From: Stenotrophomonas sepilia
GTDB taxonomy: Bacteria > Pseudomonadota > Gammaproteobacteria > Xanthomonadales > Xanthomonadaceae
Assembly: GCF_003244875.1 (NCBI RefSeq)
Contig: NZ_LXXZ01000002.1
Span: 1-64,000 of the forward strand
Reading direction: 5' to 3'
DNA: 64,000 nt
In this document: in pieces, positions 16,457 to 26,138 of the stretch
How the letters are laid out: the number at the start of each line of letters is the position of its first letter
Numbering within the stretch: position 1 is the stretch's first letter
Made by a program: the position numbers and the translations under genes
The notes under the pieces: generated by a model
Told to the model about the DNA's origin: nothing
Database searches by the model: none
Seen by the model: the letters and a program-made list of their open reading frames with translations, nothing else

Positions 16457-18358
16457 TTACGCGCCCTCGGCGTGGAGCCGCTCGATGAAGGCCTGCAGGC
16501 TCATGCTGCCCAGGTCTTCGCCAGAACGCGTACGCACCGCTACAGCCCCATTCTCCTTCTCGCGGTCACCGATGACCAGCAGGTAGGGCACGCGCTGCAA
16601 CGTATGCTCGCGGATTTTATAGCCGATCTTCTCGTTACGCAAATCCGAGCTGACGCGGAAGCCTTGCTCCGCAAGGGTTTTGGTCACGCCCGCGACGTAG
16701 TCGGCCTGGGCATCGGTGATGTTGGCCACCACCACCTGGGTCGGCGCCAGCCAGGCCGGGAACTGGCCGGCATGGTGCTCGATCAGGATGCCCAGGAAGC
16801 GCTCCATCGAGCCGACGATGGCGCGATGCAGCATGACCGGGTGCTTCTTCTGGCTGTTCTCGTCCACGTACTCGGCGCCGAGGCGACCCGGCATCATGAA
16901 GTCGACCTGCATGGTGCCCAGCTGCCAGGTACGGCCGATCGCGTCCTTCAGGTGGTACTCGATCTTCGGGCCGTAGAAGGCACCCTCGCCCGGCAGCTCC
17001 TGCCATTCCACACCACAGGCGGTCAGTGCCGAGCGCAGCGCGCCTTCGGCCTTGTCCCAGGTGGCGTCGTCACCCAGGCGCGATTCCGGACGCAGCGCGA
17101 TCTTGATCTGGATCTCGTCGAAGCCGAAGTGCCGGTAAACCGCCAGCGCCTGCTGGTGGAAGGCCGTCACTTCCGACTCGATCTGGTCTTCCGTGCAGAA
17201 CACGTGGCCGTCGTCCTGGGTGAAGCCACGCACGCGCAGGATGCCGTGCAGCGCGCCGGACGGCTCGTTGCGGTGGCAGGAACCGAACTCACCGTAGCGG
17301 ATCGGCAGGTCGCGGTAGCTGTGCAGGCCCTGGTTGAACACCTGGATGTGGCCCGGGCAGTTCATCGGCTTGACCGCGTACGTGCGCTTCTCCGATTCGG
17401 TGAAGAACATGTTGTCCTGGTAGTTGTCCCAGTGGCCGGACTTCTTCCACAGGCTCACGTCCAGGATCTGCGGGCAGCGCACTTCGCCGTAGCCGCTGCT
17501 GCGGTAGACCTTGCGCATGTACTGCTCGACCACCTGCCACAGTGCCCAGCCCTTCGGGTGCCAGAACACCAGGCCCGGGGCTTCTTCCTGCAGGTGGAAC
17601 AGGTCCTGCTGCTTGCCGATGCGGCGGTGGTCGCGCATCTCGGCTTCCTCGATGCGCTTGATGTACGCCTCCAGCTGCTTCTTGTCGGCCCAGGCGGTGC
17701 CGTAGATGCGCTGCAGCTGCTCGTTCTGCGCATCGCCGCGCCAGTAGGCGCCGGAGATGCGGGTCAGCTTGAAGGCCTTCAGGAAGCGCGTGTTCGGCAC
17801 GTGGGGGCCGCGGCACATGTCCACGTATTCCTGGTGGTAGTACATGCCCATCGCCTGGATGTCGTCGGACATGTCTTCGATCAGGCGCAGCTTGTAGTCC
17901 TCGCCACGGGCCTTGAAGATCTCGATCACCTCGGCGCGCGGCGTCATCTTCTTGATGACGTCGTAGTCCTGGGCGATCAGTTCACCCATGCGCTTCTCGA
18001 TCGCGGCCATGTCGTCCGGCGTGAACGGGCGCTCGGAATAGATGTCGTAGTAGAAGCCCTCGGCGATCACCGGGCCGATCACCATCTTCACGTCCGGGTA
18101 CAGCTGCTTGACGGCGTGGCCGACCAGGTGGGCGCAGGAGTGGCGGATGATCTCCACGCCCTCCTCGTCCTTGGCGGTGATGATGCGCAGGCTGGCATCG
18201 TGGTCGATGACGTCGCTGGCATCGACCAGCACGCCATCGACGGAACCGGCGATGGTGGCCTTGGCCAGGCCGGCACCGATCGACTGGGCGACGTCCATGA
18301 CGCTGACGGGATTTTCGAACTCGCGGCGGCTGCCGTCGGGGAGGGTAATGTTGATCAT
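16457..18358 (-). CDS. thrS: Threonine-tRNA ligase
   Basis: A 633-residue class II synthetase. In order: a TGS domain ([17 protein letters not shown], 1-60), an editing domain that clears Ser-tRNA-Thr with zinc-type HxxxH at H73/H77 and MCRGPHVP near 185, the catalytic core with [22 protein letters not shown], and a C-terminal anticodon domain. The ATG at 18358 matches the family N-terminus. Upstream lies a 230-base leader that encodes a Thr-rich peptide followed by a terminator (18426-18500), so expression is probably tuned by threonyl-tRNA supply. infC follows 63 bases downstream. Confidence 0.97.
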   Translation of the reverse strand: MINITLPDGSRREFENPVSVMDVAQSIGAGLAKATIAGSVDGVLVDASDVIDHDASLRIITAKDEEGVEIIRHSCAHLVGHAVKQLYPDVKMVIGPVIAEGFYYDIYSERPFTPDDMAAIEKRMGELIAQDYDVIKKMTPRAEVIEIFKARGEDYKLRLIEDMSDDIQAMGMYYHQEYVDMCRGPHVPNTRFLKAFKLTRISGAYWRGDAQNEQLQRIYGTAWADKKQLEAYIKRIEEAEMRDHRRIGKQQDLFHLQEEAPGLVFWHPKGWALWQVVEQYMRKVYRSSGYGEVRCPQILDVSLWKKSGHWDNYQDNMFFTESEKRTYAVKPMNCPGHIQVFNQGLHSYRDLPIRYGEFGSCHRNEPSGALHGILRVRGFTQDDGHVFCTEDQIESEVTAFHQQALAVYRHFGFDEIQIKIALRPESRLGDDATWDKAEGALRSALTACGVEWQELPGEGAFYGPKIEYHLKDAIGRTWQLGTMQVDFMMPGRLGAEYVDENSQKKHPVMLHRAIVGSMERFLGILIEHHAGQFPAWLAPTQVVVANITDAQADYVAGVTKTLAEQGFRVSSDLRNEKIGYKIREHTLQRVPYLLVIGDREKENGAVAVRTRSGEDLGSMSLQAFIERLHAEGA

Positions 18359-18425
18359 CGCATTGGCTTCGTGCGGGGCCCGCGGGGCGGGCTGGAAAGC
18401 GTTCCCGGGCCGCGGCCCGGGCAAT

Positions 18426-18447
18426 AAAAAAGCGCCGCGAGGGCGCC
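18426..18447 (-). terminator. Attenuator terminator upstream of thrS
   Basis: GCGCC (18432-18436) pairs with GGCGC (18442-18446) over GCGAG, followed on the minus strand by six T. Its left arm overlaps an alternative hairpin CCTG/CAGG (18446-18458), so two exclusive folds are possible. It lies between the Thr-rich leader peptide and thrS. Confidence 0.7.
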
Positions 18448-18473
18448 TGGAACACAGGGCCTTCGGGGGCAGG

Positions 18474-18500
18474 TCAACAGTGGGCGGTGGTAGTGCTCAT
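18474..18500 (-). CDS. Threonine leader peptide MSTTTAHC
   Basis: An 8-codon frame that ends in TGA: Met-Ser-Thr-Thr-Thr-Ala-His-Cys. Three consecutive Thr codons (ACT ACC ACC) lie 27 bases before the base of a terminator hairpin and 142 bases before thrS. This is the layout of amino-acid attenuators: ribosome stalling at Thr codons when charged tRNA-Thr is scarce would favour an antiterminator and let transcription reach thrS. E. coli thrS uses translational autorepression instead. The ribosome site (GAGCG about six bases upstream) is weak. Found by eye; not demonstrated. Confidence 0.6.
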   Translation of the reverse strand: MSTTTAHC

Positions 18501-18560
18501 GTCGCACGCTCGGCCGGCGCTGGGCGCGGGCCACCTTGTTCCAGTCAGGAGTCTGCGACG

Positions 18561-18589
18561 ATCTTAAACCAGCGCACCGGAAAGCCCAA
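18561..18589 (-). promoter_or_regulatory. Candidate thrS promoter
   Basis: On the minus strand TTGGGC (18584-18589) and TAAGAT (18561-18566) are separated by exactly 17 bases. A transcript starting near 18554 would carry the Thr leader peptide at 18500 and the terminator before thrS. Confidence 0.5.
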
Positions 18590-18786
18590 GGGCTGCCGTA
18601 CGGTCCGCTGAATGGCCGGCGCTGGCGGCGTGAAAACGCAATGATTACCATGTCCGCGCAGCCCGCCCCGTGCCAGCCTGCCCGCTTCCCCCAGGACCTC
18701 GTGATGCGCCACCCGCTCCGACCGGCTCCCGCCGGCCCCGCCCGTGCCCCGCGTTCGCCGGCCCACTGCCGCGGCGCCCGCCTGCA
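18590..18786. other. Gap between the thrS promoter and the PepSY operon
   Basis: About 200 bases with no convincing gene. A plus-strand frame reaches 18790 but is Pro/Ala/Arg-rich and lacks family features. The promoter of the plus-strand operon should be here; I could not identify it. Confidence 0.4.
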
Positions 18787-19083
18787 ATGATCACCGTCGG
18801 CCTTTCCACCCTGGGCTTCTGCAGCCTGGGCATGCTGGCAGCGATGTTTTCGGCACTGGCCTTCTATGCCGCCTCGCCGCACTGCCGTTGGCCGCGCCTG
18901 CGCCGCGCCGGTCGCCTCGGCCGCCAGATCGGCCTGGTCGCCGCGGCTGCCGCATTGTGGCTGTGGATGGCCGAACTCGGCTTCGCTGCCGGTCTGGTGG
19001 CGATGCTGTGCACCTGGATGCTCGCCGCGATGCTGCTGCCGGCGCTGGCCGCCTGGCATCGCCCGGGCACGGAGTCGCCGTGA
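18787..19083 (+). CDS. DUF3325-like small membrane protein
   Basis: A 98-residue protein with three hydrophobic segments (about 3-27, 45-60 and 65-88). It has the FSALAFYAASPHCRWPRLRRAGRLGRQIG connector and G.VAMLCTWMLAAMLLPALAAW, resembling DUF3325 proteins that accompany siderophore-linked PepSY genes in pseudomonads. Assignment is by eye. Its stop shares one base with the next start (TGATG), so the genes are co-translated. Confidence 0.65.
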   Translation: MITVGLSTLGFCSLGMLAAMFSALAFYAASPHCRWPRLRRAGRLGRQIGLVAAAAALWLWMAELGFAAGLVAMLCTWMLAAMLLPALAAWHRPGTESP

Positions 19084-19346
19084 TGTGGTCGCGCGCCATC
19101 GCCGGCATCATCGCTGGCTTCCTGCTTGCGGCCGCCGCGACCGGCCTGCTGGCCTGGCTACCGCCCGGCCCGTGGCAGCGCGCACTGGTGCCGACCCTGA
19201 TCGCCTTCATCCCGTTATGGATGCTGGCCGCCCTGTGGGCGTTCAGCTTCCGCAGCGCACTGCGCGCCTGGCTGGTTCTGGGTGGCAGCGCCGCGGCCGG
19301 CTTCGCCGTGCTCGGGCTGCTGCGCCTGGCCGGCGCGGTGCAATGA
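19083..19346 (+). CDS. DUF3649-like small membrane protein
   Basis: An 87-residue inner-membrane protein with three hydrophobic segments. MWSRAIAGIIAGFLLAAAATG, then ALVPTLIAFIPLWMLAALWAFSFRSALRAW, fits the DUF3649 pattern (R..A...GG..L..., LWAF..RSA.RAW). Such proteins lie in iron-uptake clusters beside TonB receptors and PepSY reductases, but the biochemical role is unknown. It is coupled to the gene before it and is followed by the PepSY gene after 10 bases. Confidence 0.7.
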   Translation: MWSRAIAGIIAGFLLAAAATGLLAWLPPGPWQRALVPTLIAFIPLWMLAALWAFSFRSALRAWLVLGGSAAAGFAVLGLLRLAGAVQ

Positions 19347-19356
19347 GAGCTCCCCC

Positions 19357-20916
19357 ATGAAGTTCAGTTCGCAGACGCTGCGCACATTCACCACCCTGCA
19401 CACCTGGGTCGGCCTGGTCGCCGGCTTCGGCCTTTTCGTGGCCTTCTATGCGGGTGCGCTGACCCTGTTCCATCACGACCTGCCGCTGTGGCAGACCCCG
19501 GGCGCCGCCACCGCCTTGCCGGCGGGCCTGGACGATGCGCAGTACCTGCTGGAAGATGTACTGGCGACACACCCGGAGGCCCGCCGCCACGTTGGCATGA
19601 CCTTCCCCGGTACCGAACACCCGCAACCCCTGGCGTACTGGCAGGCCGATGACGGCAGCTGGCGCTACGCCTGGCCGGGCCAGATCGCCGGCAGCCCCGC
19701 GCCGCCGCAGACCGGACTGGCCGAACTGGTCAACGAACTGCACTACAGCCTCGGCCTGCCGGTGGCCGGCATCTATGTGATGGGCATCGTCAGCCTGCTG
19801 TATGGCATGGCGCTGCTGAGCGGCCTGGTGATCCACCTGCCTAGGCTGTTCGGCGACCTGTTCGCGCTGCGCCCGGGTCGCAACCTGAAGCAGCTGTGGC
19901 AGGACGCGCACAACGTGATCGGCGTGCTCAGCCTGCCCTTCCACCTGATGTTCGCGGTCACGGGCGCCCTGCTGTGCCTGGTGTTCGTGCAGATGGCCCT
20001 GCTCAATCCGCTGATCTACGATGGCAAGGCGCTGCAGGCGGTACCGACCGCGATGGACACTGCGCCGGTGCGCGATGCCAGCGGGATTCCGGCGCCACCG
20101 GGCAGCCTGCGCGTGCTGCATGCGCGCGCACTTGAAGTGGCCCGCGCGCAGGGCGTGGCCAACTTCGAGCCGGCCTACCTGAAGCTGGCCAATGGCGGCG
20201 ATGCCAACGCCACGATCGAGATCACCGGCGAGGCCAGTGGCACCCTCGGTCCGCTTGGTGCCGTGGCATTGGACGTGGCCAGCGGCGACCTGCTGGCCTC
20301 CCAGCTGCCGGGCCAGCGCGACGCCAACCACGCCACGCTCAGCGCCGTCTACGCGCTGCACTTCGGTGAGTTCGGCAACGGCGTGGTGGTCTGGCTGTAC
20401 TTCCTGCTCGGCCTCGGCGGTGCGTTCCTGTTCTACTCCGGCAACCTGTTGTGGATCGAGTCGCGGCGCAAGCGTCGCCAGCCGCAACAGCCACGTGCCG
20501 GTGTGAACATGGCGCGGGCCACGGTCGGCGTGTGCATCGGCCTGTGCGTGGCGATCTCGATCGCGTTCGTCACCGCACTGGTGCTGGAGCGGCTGGCACC
20601 GTCGGCGGTCGACCACGGCATCCGCTGGGCCTGCTTCGGCAGCTGGGCAGCCTGTGCGCTGTGGGCTGCACTGCGCCGCCCCGCGCAGGCCGCGCGCGAA
20701 CTGCTGTGGGCCGCAGCGATCAGCACTGCACTGGTGCCGGTCCTGCACGGTGCACTCAATGGTGACTGGCTGTGGCGCGCCGCCGCGCGTGGCCAGTGGC
20801 CGCTGTTCTGGATCGATGCCATCGCGCTGGCCATGGCCTTCGGCTTCGCCCGCCTGGCCGTCGCCAGCCAGCGCCGCGCCCGCAACGGCGATCCGAACAG
20901 CGTCTGGGCGAACTGA
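19357..20916 (+). CDS. PepSY-associated TM protein (putative siderophore-iron reductase)
   Basis: A 519-residue inner-membrane protein. The first helix region TLHTWVGLVAGFGLFVAFYAGALTLFHHDLPLW carries the conserved H and is followed by a periplasmic PepSY-like domain. QDAHNVIGVLSLPFHLMFAVTGALL forms further conserved membrane helices with His, and helices near residues 360-390 and 400-500 complete it. PepSY-TM proteins of this size (FoxB/PiuB type) are thought to reduce ferric siderophores in the periplasm using heme. No TonB receptor is adjacent, so the iron role is inferred from family and partners. The stop is 38 bases from the convergent chitinase gene. Confidence 0.85.
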   Translation: MKFSSQTLRTFTTLHTWVGLVAGFGLFVAFYAGALTLFHHDLPLWQTPGAATALPAGLDDAQYLLEDVLATHPEARRHVGMTFPGTEHPQPLAYWQADDGSWRYAWPGQIAGSPAPPQTGLAELVNELHYSLGLPVAGIYVMGIVSLLYGMALLSGLVIHLPRLFGDLFALRPGRNLKQLWQDAHNVIGVLSLPFHLMFAVTGALLCLVFVQMALLNPLIYDGKALQAVPTAMDTAPVRDASGIPAPPGSLRVLHARALEVARAQGVANFEPAYLKLANGGDANATIEITGEASGTLGPLGAVALDVASGDLLASQLPGQRDANHATLSAVYALHFGEFGNGVVVWLYFLLGLGGAFLFYSGNLLWIESRRKRRQPQQPRAGVNMARATVGVCIGLCVAISIAFVTALVLERLAPSAVDHGIRWACFGSWAACALWAALRRPAQAARELLWAAAISTALVPVLHGALNGDWLWRAAARGQWPLFWIDAIALAMAFGFARLAVASQRRARNGDPNSVWAN

Positions 20917-20921
20917 AGCGT

Positions 20922-20941
20922 CGCCGGGCATGAGCCCGGCG
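20922..20941. repeat. REP hairpin between convergent genes
   Basis: GCCGGGC and GCCCGGC pair around ATGA at 20923-20940, between the PepSY gene and the chitinase gene. No T run follows, so it may act as a REP element and weak bidirectional 3' barrier. Confidence 0.6.
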
Positions 20942-20953
20942 CCAGCACGCGAC

Positions 20954-22144
20954 TCAATCGCCGATGCGCGCCTTCTGCCACGGGCCGAGCATGGCGTTGA
21001 GCAGGCTGGCCTGCTCGTCGTCGCCGGTCAGCTCCCACATGAACACCCCGGCCAGGCCCTGCTCGCGGGCGAACTGCGCACGCAGCCCGATCGAGCGCGG
21101 GTCTTCATAGCTGATGAAGACCTTCTGTTCGGCGTTGTACAGCCACGGGCTCTGCGCCTGCGGCTGCCAGTGCCTGGTCCAGCCCGGGTGGTCGAGATAG
21201 CGCGCCTTGATCACCCGCCAGTCGCCGGCGTCGGCCGGTGCGCTGTAAGGCTGATACAGGCCATCCGGTGCAACGCCGGTGACCTTGAAGCCGCGCCCGT
21301 AGAACGGCACGCCCAGCACCAGCTTGTCGGCCGGTACACCGTGCTCGCGGTAGTACTGCACCGCGCCGGCCACGTTGTTCCAGCGGCGCAGCTCCGGCGC
21401 CAGCGGATCGGCCGGCACTTCATGCAAGGGCGCATTGAAGGTCGACACCGACGAGAAGCCGGTGCCCATGTCGTAGCTCATCAGGTTGATGAAATCGAAC
21501 ACCCTGGCCAGCGCCGGCAGGTCGTAGCTCGCCGCCGGATCATAGGGGCCATCGGTCTGCAGGCGACCGGCGGCCAACGCGGCGGTCAGCAGCATCGGCT
21601 GGCCAACCTTGCGACCGCGCGCATCGAGTGCCTGGCGGAAGGCCTGCGCAAGCCGGGTCAGGTTGGCGCGATCCTGCGGGCGGTGTGCCAGCTCCTCCGG
21701 CCCACCACTGACCGGGAATTCCCAGTCGATGTCCACACCATCGAAGCTGCCTGCATGGCGCTCGAAGAACAGCGCCATGCATGAGTCGACCAGGCGCTTG
21801 CGGCTGGTTTCGGTCAGTGCCGCATCGGAGAAGCCGCCTGCGCCCCAGCCGCCAATGGAAATCAGCGTGCGCAGGTGCGGGTGCGCCTTCTTGAGTTCGG
21901 CCAGTGCGGCGAAATTCTTCGGCGCTTCCGCACCGACCGTGCAGCGGCCGTCCTCGATGGTGGAGAACGCGTAGAACAGGTGGGTCAGGCGCTCGGCCGG
22001 AATGCTCGACACCGGATAGCGCTCGGCCGATCCACCAGGGTAATAGGCGCCGAAGATCGGCTGCTGTGCGGGCGCTGCGTGCGCGGCAATGGGCAAGGCT
22101 CCGGCAATCAGCACGGCAAGGACGGCCACGGTCTGGCGGAACAT
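20954..22144 (-). CDS. Secreted glycoside hydrolase family 18 chitinase
   Basis: A 396-residue exported enzyme. A signal peptide (cut near residue 23, AHA) leads directly into a GH18 TIM barrel. LRTLISIGGWG is at 91-101, the catalytic DGVDIDWEFP motif at 136-144 with E142 as the acid and D138/D140 assisting, NLMSYDMGTGF follows, and GVPFYGRGFKV is typical of subfamily A with a CID insertion. It has no visible chitin-binding or other accessory domain. It would cleave beta-1,4-GlcNAc chains in the medium. Transcribed alone. Confidence 0.95.
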   Translation of the reverse strand: MFRQTVAVLAVLIAGALPIAAHAAPAQQPIFGAYYPGGSAERYPVSSIPAERLTHLFYAFSTIEDGRCTVGAEAPKNFAALAELKKAHPHLRTLISIGGWGAGGFSDAALTETSRKRLVDSCMALFFERHAGSFDGVDIDWEFPVSGGPEELAHRPQDRANLTRLAQAFRQALDARGRKVGQPMLLTAALAAGRLQTDGPYDPAASYDLPALARVFDFINLMSYDMGTGFSSVSTFNAPLHEVPADPLAPELRRWNNVAGAVQYYREHGVPADKLVLGVPFYGRGFKVTGVAPDGLYQPYSAPADAGDWRVIKARYLDHPGWTRHWQPQAQSPWLYNAEQKVFISYEDPRSIGLRAQFAREQGLAGVFMWELTGDDEQASLLNAMLGPWQKARIGD

Positions 22145-22340
22145 GGGATCTCCCGGTTCAAAGGCGCCGCCACGTTAGCAAACCGATAGGGCTGCGGTAC
22201 GGATGTCGCGGCATGTCGTCCCATGGACAGGCGCGATCCGTGCAACGGTGACAGAACGATGGCTGCGTGGCGGCGATCATGCACTGCAGCAGGACATGCA
22301 GCGACCTGGATGAGCGTCTCTTCACAACATCGAGGCAAAG
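22145..22340. other. Gap upstream of the chitinase gene
   Basis: About 195 bases with no gene I can support. It should hold the chitinase promoter on the minus strand. The pnp terminator begins at 22341. Confidence 0.4.
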
Positions 22341-22366
22341 AAAAAGCGGGCCGAAGCCCGCTTTTT
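22341..22366. terminator. Terminator of the rpsO-pnp operon
   Basis: AAAAAGCGGGC pairs perfectly with GCCCGCTTTTT around CGAA. It works in both directions but lies after pnp on the minus strand and ends the long operon. Confidence 0.9.
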
Positions 22367-22387
22367 CATTTCAGCCATTCCAGAAGC

Positions 22388-22411
22388 GTGTCAACCAGGG
22401 TTGACACCTAC
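22388..22411. repeat. SMAG/REP hairpin after pnp
   Basis: GTGTCAACC pairs with GTTGACAC around AGG and is followed by CTAC. It lies between pnp and its terminator, and its arms resemble those of the repeat at 48966-48985. Confidence 0.7.
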
Positions 22412-22430
22412 CGTAATGACCGGAGGTCGA

Positions 22431-24539
22431 TTATTCGGCGCTGGCGCCTTCGCCTTCTTCGACGGCCTTCATCGACAGGCGGATACGGCCCTGCTTGTCG
22501 ACTTCCAGCACCTTGACCTTGACCACATCGCCTTCCTTCAGCTTGTCGCCGACCTTCTCGACGCGCTCGCTGGAGATCTGCGACACGTGGACCAGGCCGT
22601 CCTTGCCCGGCAGGATGGTGACGAACGCACCGAAGTCCATGATCTTGGCGACCTTGCCTTCGTAGATGCGGCCCGGCTCGACGTCCGAGGTGATCTGCTC
22701 GATGCGGGCCTTGGCAGCCTGGGCAGCGATGGCGTTGACCGACGCGATGACGATGGTGCCGTCGTCCTGGATGTCGATCTGGGTGCCGGTTTCCTTGGTG
22801 ATGGCCTGGATGGTCGAGCCACCCTTGCCGATCACTTCGCGGATCTTGTCCGGGTGGATCTTGATGGTCAGCAGGCGCGGCGCGTAGTCCGACAGCTCCT
22901 CACGCGGAGCGGTCAGGCCGTGGGCCATTTCACCCAGGATGTGCAGACGGCCAGCCTTGGCCTGCTGCAGGGCCTGCTTCATGATCTCTTCGGTGATGCC
23001 TTCGATCTTGATGTCCATCTGCAGGGCGGAGATGCCCTCAGCGGTACCGGCCACCTTGAAGTCCATGTCGCCCAGATGATCTTCGTCACCCAGGATGTCG
23101 GACAGGACCACGAAACGGTCGCCTTCCTTGACCAGGCCCATGGCAATACCGGCCACCGGTGCCTTCACCGGCACGCCGGCGTCCATCAGGGCCAGCGACG
23201 AGCCGCAGACCGAGGCCATCGACGAAGAACCGTTCGACTCGGTGATTTCCGAGACGACGCGGATGGTGTACGGGAAGGCTTCCAGCGACGGCATGACAGC
23301 CAGCACGCCGCGCTTGGCCAGACGACCGTGGCCGATTTCGCGGCGCTTCGGGCCCATCATGCGGCCGCACTCACCCACCGAGAACGGAGGGAAGTTGTAG
23401 TGGAACAGGAAGTTTTCCTTGTACTCACCGGCAACGGCGTCGATGACCTGGCCGTCACGGGCGGTGCCCAGCGTGATGGTCACGATGGCCTGGGTTTCGC
23501 CACGGGTGAACAGCGAGGAACCGTGGGTACGCGGCAGCACGCCGGTCTTCACGGTGATCGGGCGGACGGTGTCCAGCGCACGGCCGTCGATGCGGACCTT
23601 GGTGTCCAGCACCGAGTCACGCATGGTGCGGTATTCCAGTTCGCCGAATTCCTTCGACAGCTCGGCAGGGTTCCAGCCTTCGGCGGCCACACGGCCGGCC
23701 AGGGCTTCGAACACGTCCTTCTTGATCGCCGAGATGGCGTCACGGCGCTGCAGCTTGTCACGCACCTGGAAGGCTTCGCCCAGGCGCGGGCCGATGGCTT
23801 CCTTCAGGGCGGAGATCAGCGCGTCGTTCTTGGCCGGGGCTTCCCAGGTCGACGGCTTGGTGCCAGCTTCGACGGTCAGCTCGTTGATCGCGTTGATGAC
23901 CTTCTGCATTTCGCGGTGACCGAAGGTCACGGCGCCCAGCATCACTTCTTCGGACAGCAGCGCGGCTTCGGATTCGACCATCAGCACGGCGTTGGAGGTA
24001 CCGGCGACAACCAGTTCCAGCTGCGAGTCAGCCAGTTCGCTGACGGTCGGGTTCAGGATGTACTCGCCGTTCTTGTAGCCGACCTTGGCAGCGCCGATCG
24101 GGCCCATGAACGGGGTGCCGGCCAGGGCCAGCGCAGCCGAGGCGCCGATCAGGGCCGGGATGTCGCCGTCCACGTCCGGGTTCAGCGACATGACCGTGGC
24201 GATGATCTGCACTTCGTTCTTGTAGTCTTCCGGGAACAGCGGACGGATCGGACGGTCGATCAGACGCGAGATCAGCGTTTCCTTCTCGGTTGCACGGCCT
24301 TCACGCTTGAAGAAACCACCCGGGATGCGGCCGCCGGCGTAGAACTTTTCCTGATAATCGACGGTCAGCGGGAAGAAGTCCTGGCCTTCGCGCGCGCTCT
24401 TGGCGGCGACGGCGGTGACCAGCAGTACGGTGTCGTCCATCTTGACGATGACCGCGCCGCTGGCCTGGCGGGCGACTTCGCCGGTCTCAAGCGTGACGGT
24501 GTGCTTGCCGTACTGGAAGGTTTTGGTGATTTTTGCCAC
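22431..24539 (-). CDS. pnp: Polyribonucleotide nucleotidyltransferase
   Basis: A 702-residue 3'-5' phosphorolytic exoribonuclease that works as a trimer and in the degradosome. Two RNase PH domains (about 1-230 and 310-545) are followed by a KH domain (about 555-610, [20 protein letters not shown]) and an S1 domain (620-690, [31 protein letters not shown] style). The length is normal. It is the last gene of the tRNA-fMet-rimP-nusA operon. A strong terminator separates it from rpsO, so it also needs a promoter or processing site in the 150-base gap. Confidence 0.98.
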   Translation of the reverse strand: MAKITKTFQYGKHTVTLETGEVARQASGAVIVKMDDTVLLVTAVAAKSAREGQDFFPLTVDYQEKFYAGGRIPGGFFKREGRATEKETLISRLIDRPIRPLFPEDYKNEVQIIATVMSLNPDVDGDIPALIGASAALALAGTPFMGPIGAAKVGYKNGEYILNPTVSELADSQLELVVAGTSNAVLMVESEAALLSEEVMLGAVTFGHREMQKVINAINELTVEAGTKPSTWEAPAKNDALISALKEAIGPRLGEAFQVRDKLQRRDAISAIKKDVFEALAGRVAAEGWNPAELSKEFGELEYRTMRDSVLDTKVRIDGRALDTVRPITVKTGVLPRTHGSSLFTRGETQAIVTITLGTARDGQVIDAVAGEYKENFLFHYNFPPFSVGECGRMMGPKRREIGHGRLAKRGVLAVMPSLEAFPYTIRVVSEITESNGSSSMASVCGSSLALMDAGVPVKAPVAGIAMGLVKEGDRFVVLSDILGDEDHLGDMDFKVAGTAEGISALQMDIKIEGITEEIMKQALQQAKAGRLHILGEMAHGLTAPREELSDYAPRLLTIKIHPDKIREVIGKGGSTIQAITKETGTQIDIQDDGTIVIASVNAIAAQAAKARIEQITSDVEPGRIYEGKVAKIMDFGAFVTILPGKDGLVHVSQISSERVEKVGDKLKEGDVVKVKVLEVDKQGRIRLSMKAVEEGEGASAE

Positions 24540-24654
24540 GGAGGGTGTCCTTGGGGATGCTGTCTGCGAATTTGGACCGTCGGCGACCCTTGCCGCCAGC
24601 GGGTGGCCGGATCGTTCCGGCCTGAATCGGGGATTGCGGTGCTACAAAACAAAA

Positions 24655-24678
24655 CCGCGGCGCATCGCTGCGCCGCGG
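24655..24678 (-). terminator. Terminator between rpsO and pnp
   Basis: CCGCGGCGCA pairs perfectly with TGCGCCGCGG around TCGC, followed on the minus strand by TTTTGTTTT. It is placed as in E. coli, where readthrough and RNase III processing feed pnp. Confidence 0.9.
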
Positions 24679-24690
24679 GGGATTCGTTGC

Positions 24691-24951
24691 TTAGCGACGC
24701 AGGCCAAGCTTTTCGATCAGGGCCTTGTAACGCTCGACGTCCTTCTTCTTCAGGTAGTCGAGCAGGCTGCGACGGCGGTTGACCATCTGCAGCAGGCCGC
24801 GGCGGCTGTGGTGATCCTTCTTGTGGGTCTTGAAGTGGCCGGTCAGCAGTTCGATGCGGGCGGTCAGCAGGGCAACCTGGACTTCCGGGGAGCCGGTGTC
24901 AGCGGCGCTGCGCTTGTTGTCTTCAATGACCTTCTGGGTGTCGATCGACAT
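24691..24951 (-). CDS. rpsO: 30S ribosomal protein S15
   Basis: An 86-residue protein that binds 16S rRNA at the central domain. [27 protein letters not shown], then [27 protein letters not shown], is the S15 signature. It follows truB with a 173-base gap, which may contain its own promoter, and is followed by a strong terminator before pnp. The start at 24951 is the family start. Confidence 0.98.
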   Translation of the reverse strand: MSIDTQKVIEDNKRSAADTGSPEVQVALLTARIELLTGHFKTHKKDHHSRRGLLQMVNRRRSLLDYLKKKDVERYKALIEKLGLRR

Positions 24952-25098
24952 TTCTTTTTTCTCTGTGATGCGTGGCCGGCAGGAACGCGCTTCGCGCACC
25001 GCCAGGCTCGCCGTGGACTACGAGGATGAAACCTGCGCGAGGCAGGTTGCCGGAAAACGGCCGCGAAATTGTAACGGCCAGGGGCTTCCGGGACAAGG

Positions 25099-25124
25099 AC
25101 CGGGGCTGAACCACCCTGCCCCGG
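25099..25124. other. Hairpin after truB
   Basis: ACCGGGGC pairs with GCCCCGGT over a 10-base loop, directly after the truB stop on the minus strand. It has no T run. It could stabilise the 3' end of the truB message or mark a processing site before rpsO. Confidence 0.4.
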
Positions 25125-26033
25125 TCAGAGGTTGAAACGGCGCTGCGGGGCCAGCAGGCCACTGTCGTCGACCTGGCCCAGGCCCTGGACAGCATCGTCC
25201 GGACCGAACACGGCCACCAGGCCATGCGGCCAGGACATGTCACGCTGGCGCTGGCCGACGCAGAAACGGTGAGCCTGGGCGGCGTCGAGGTCGACCCGCG
25301 GATACTCGGCCAGGCCAGCCGCCAGCGGCAGCAGCAGCGCGTCCATGCCCGCCTCGTCGCCGGCCTCAGCCATCACCCGCAGCTGGTCCAGGGTGACCAT
25401 CACCGGTTCACGGAACGGCTCGACCCACAGCCGGCGCAGCGCACTGATATGGGCGCCACAGCCCAGGCGTTCGCCGAGGTCGCGTGCCAGGCTGCGGATG
25501 TAGGTGCCGGAGCCACAGGTCACGCGCAGCCGCAGCCGTTCCGGCTGCTGCTCGAGTACCTCGATGGCGTGCACCTGGACCTCGCGCTCCGGGGCCTCGA
25601 TGGCCTCGCCGCGGCGGGCCTTCACATACAACGGTTCACCGCCCTGCTTCAGCGCCGAATAGATCGGAGCCCGCTGGCGGATGTTCCCCGTCAGTGGCGC
25701 CAGCGCAGCCTGCAGGGCCTCGGCGCTGATCGCCGGCACCGGGCGCTGCAGCAGTACCTGGCCCTCGGCATCATCGGTATCCGTGGTCTGGCCGAGCACG
25801 ATCTCGGCATCGTACGCCTTGGCCGAACCCAGCAGCAGGCCGGCGATCTTGGTTGCCTCGCCGAAGCATAGCGGCAGCAGGCCGGTGGCCAACGGGTCGA
25901 GGCTGCCGGTGTGGCCGCCCTTCTGGGCACGGAACAGGCGGCGCGCCACCTGCAGGGCGGCGTTGGAGCTCATGCCGGTCGACTTGTCGAGCAGCAGGAT
26001 GCCATCCAGGCGGCGGAACTGAATTCGGGTCAT
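25125..26033 (-). CDS. truB: tRNA pseudouridine(55) synthase
   Basis: A 302-residue enzyme that converts U55 to pseudouridine in the T loop of nearly all tRNAs. The catalytic aspartate is D46 in [15 protein letters not shown], and [16 protein letters not shown] forms the later conserved helix. The ATG at 26033 matches the family N-terminus ([18 protein letters not shown]). It lies between rbfA and rpsO in the conserved operon, with two REP hairpins in the 105-base gap to rbfA. Confidence 0.97.
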   Translation of the reverse strand: MTRIQFRRLDGILLLDKSTGMSSNAALQVARRLFRAQKGGHTGSLDPLATGLLPLCFGEATKIAGLLLGSAKAYDAEIVLGQTTDTDDAEGQVLLQRPVPAISAEALQAALAPLTGNIRQRAPIYSALKQGGEPLYVKARRGEAIEAPEREVQVHAIEVLEQQPERLRLRVTCGSGTYIRSLARDLGERLGCGAHISALRRLWVEPFREPVMVTLDQLRVMAEAGDEAGMDALLLPLAAGLAEYPRVDLDAAQAHRFCVGQRQRDMSWPHGLVAVFGPDDAVQGLGQVDDSGLLAPQRRFNL

Positions 26034-26044
26034 GACAGGATGTT

Positions 26045-26131
26045 GTAGAGCCGAGCCATGCTCGGCTGCAGCGGCGCGGCCCGCACAGGCATCGCGTTGC
26101 CGGAATGGAAAGACGCCGGGCATGGGCCCGG
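26045..26131. repeat. Two SMAG/REP hairpins between truB and rbfA
   Basis: First: GTAG at 26045-26048, overlapping AGCCGAG at 26049-26055, which pairs with CTCGGCT at 26061-26067. Second: GCCGGGC at 26115-26121 pairs with GCCCGGC near 26125-26131 and is followed by GCTAG. Both lie in the operon gap. Confidence 0.7.
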
Positions 26132-26138
26132 CGCTAGC

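Noticed and set aside
18536..18790. An 84-codon plus-strand frame in the thrS leader region
   Set aside because: Pro/Arg/Ala-rich, no family similarity, and opposite to the leader and promoter of thrS.
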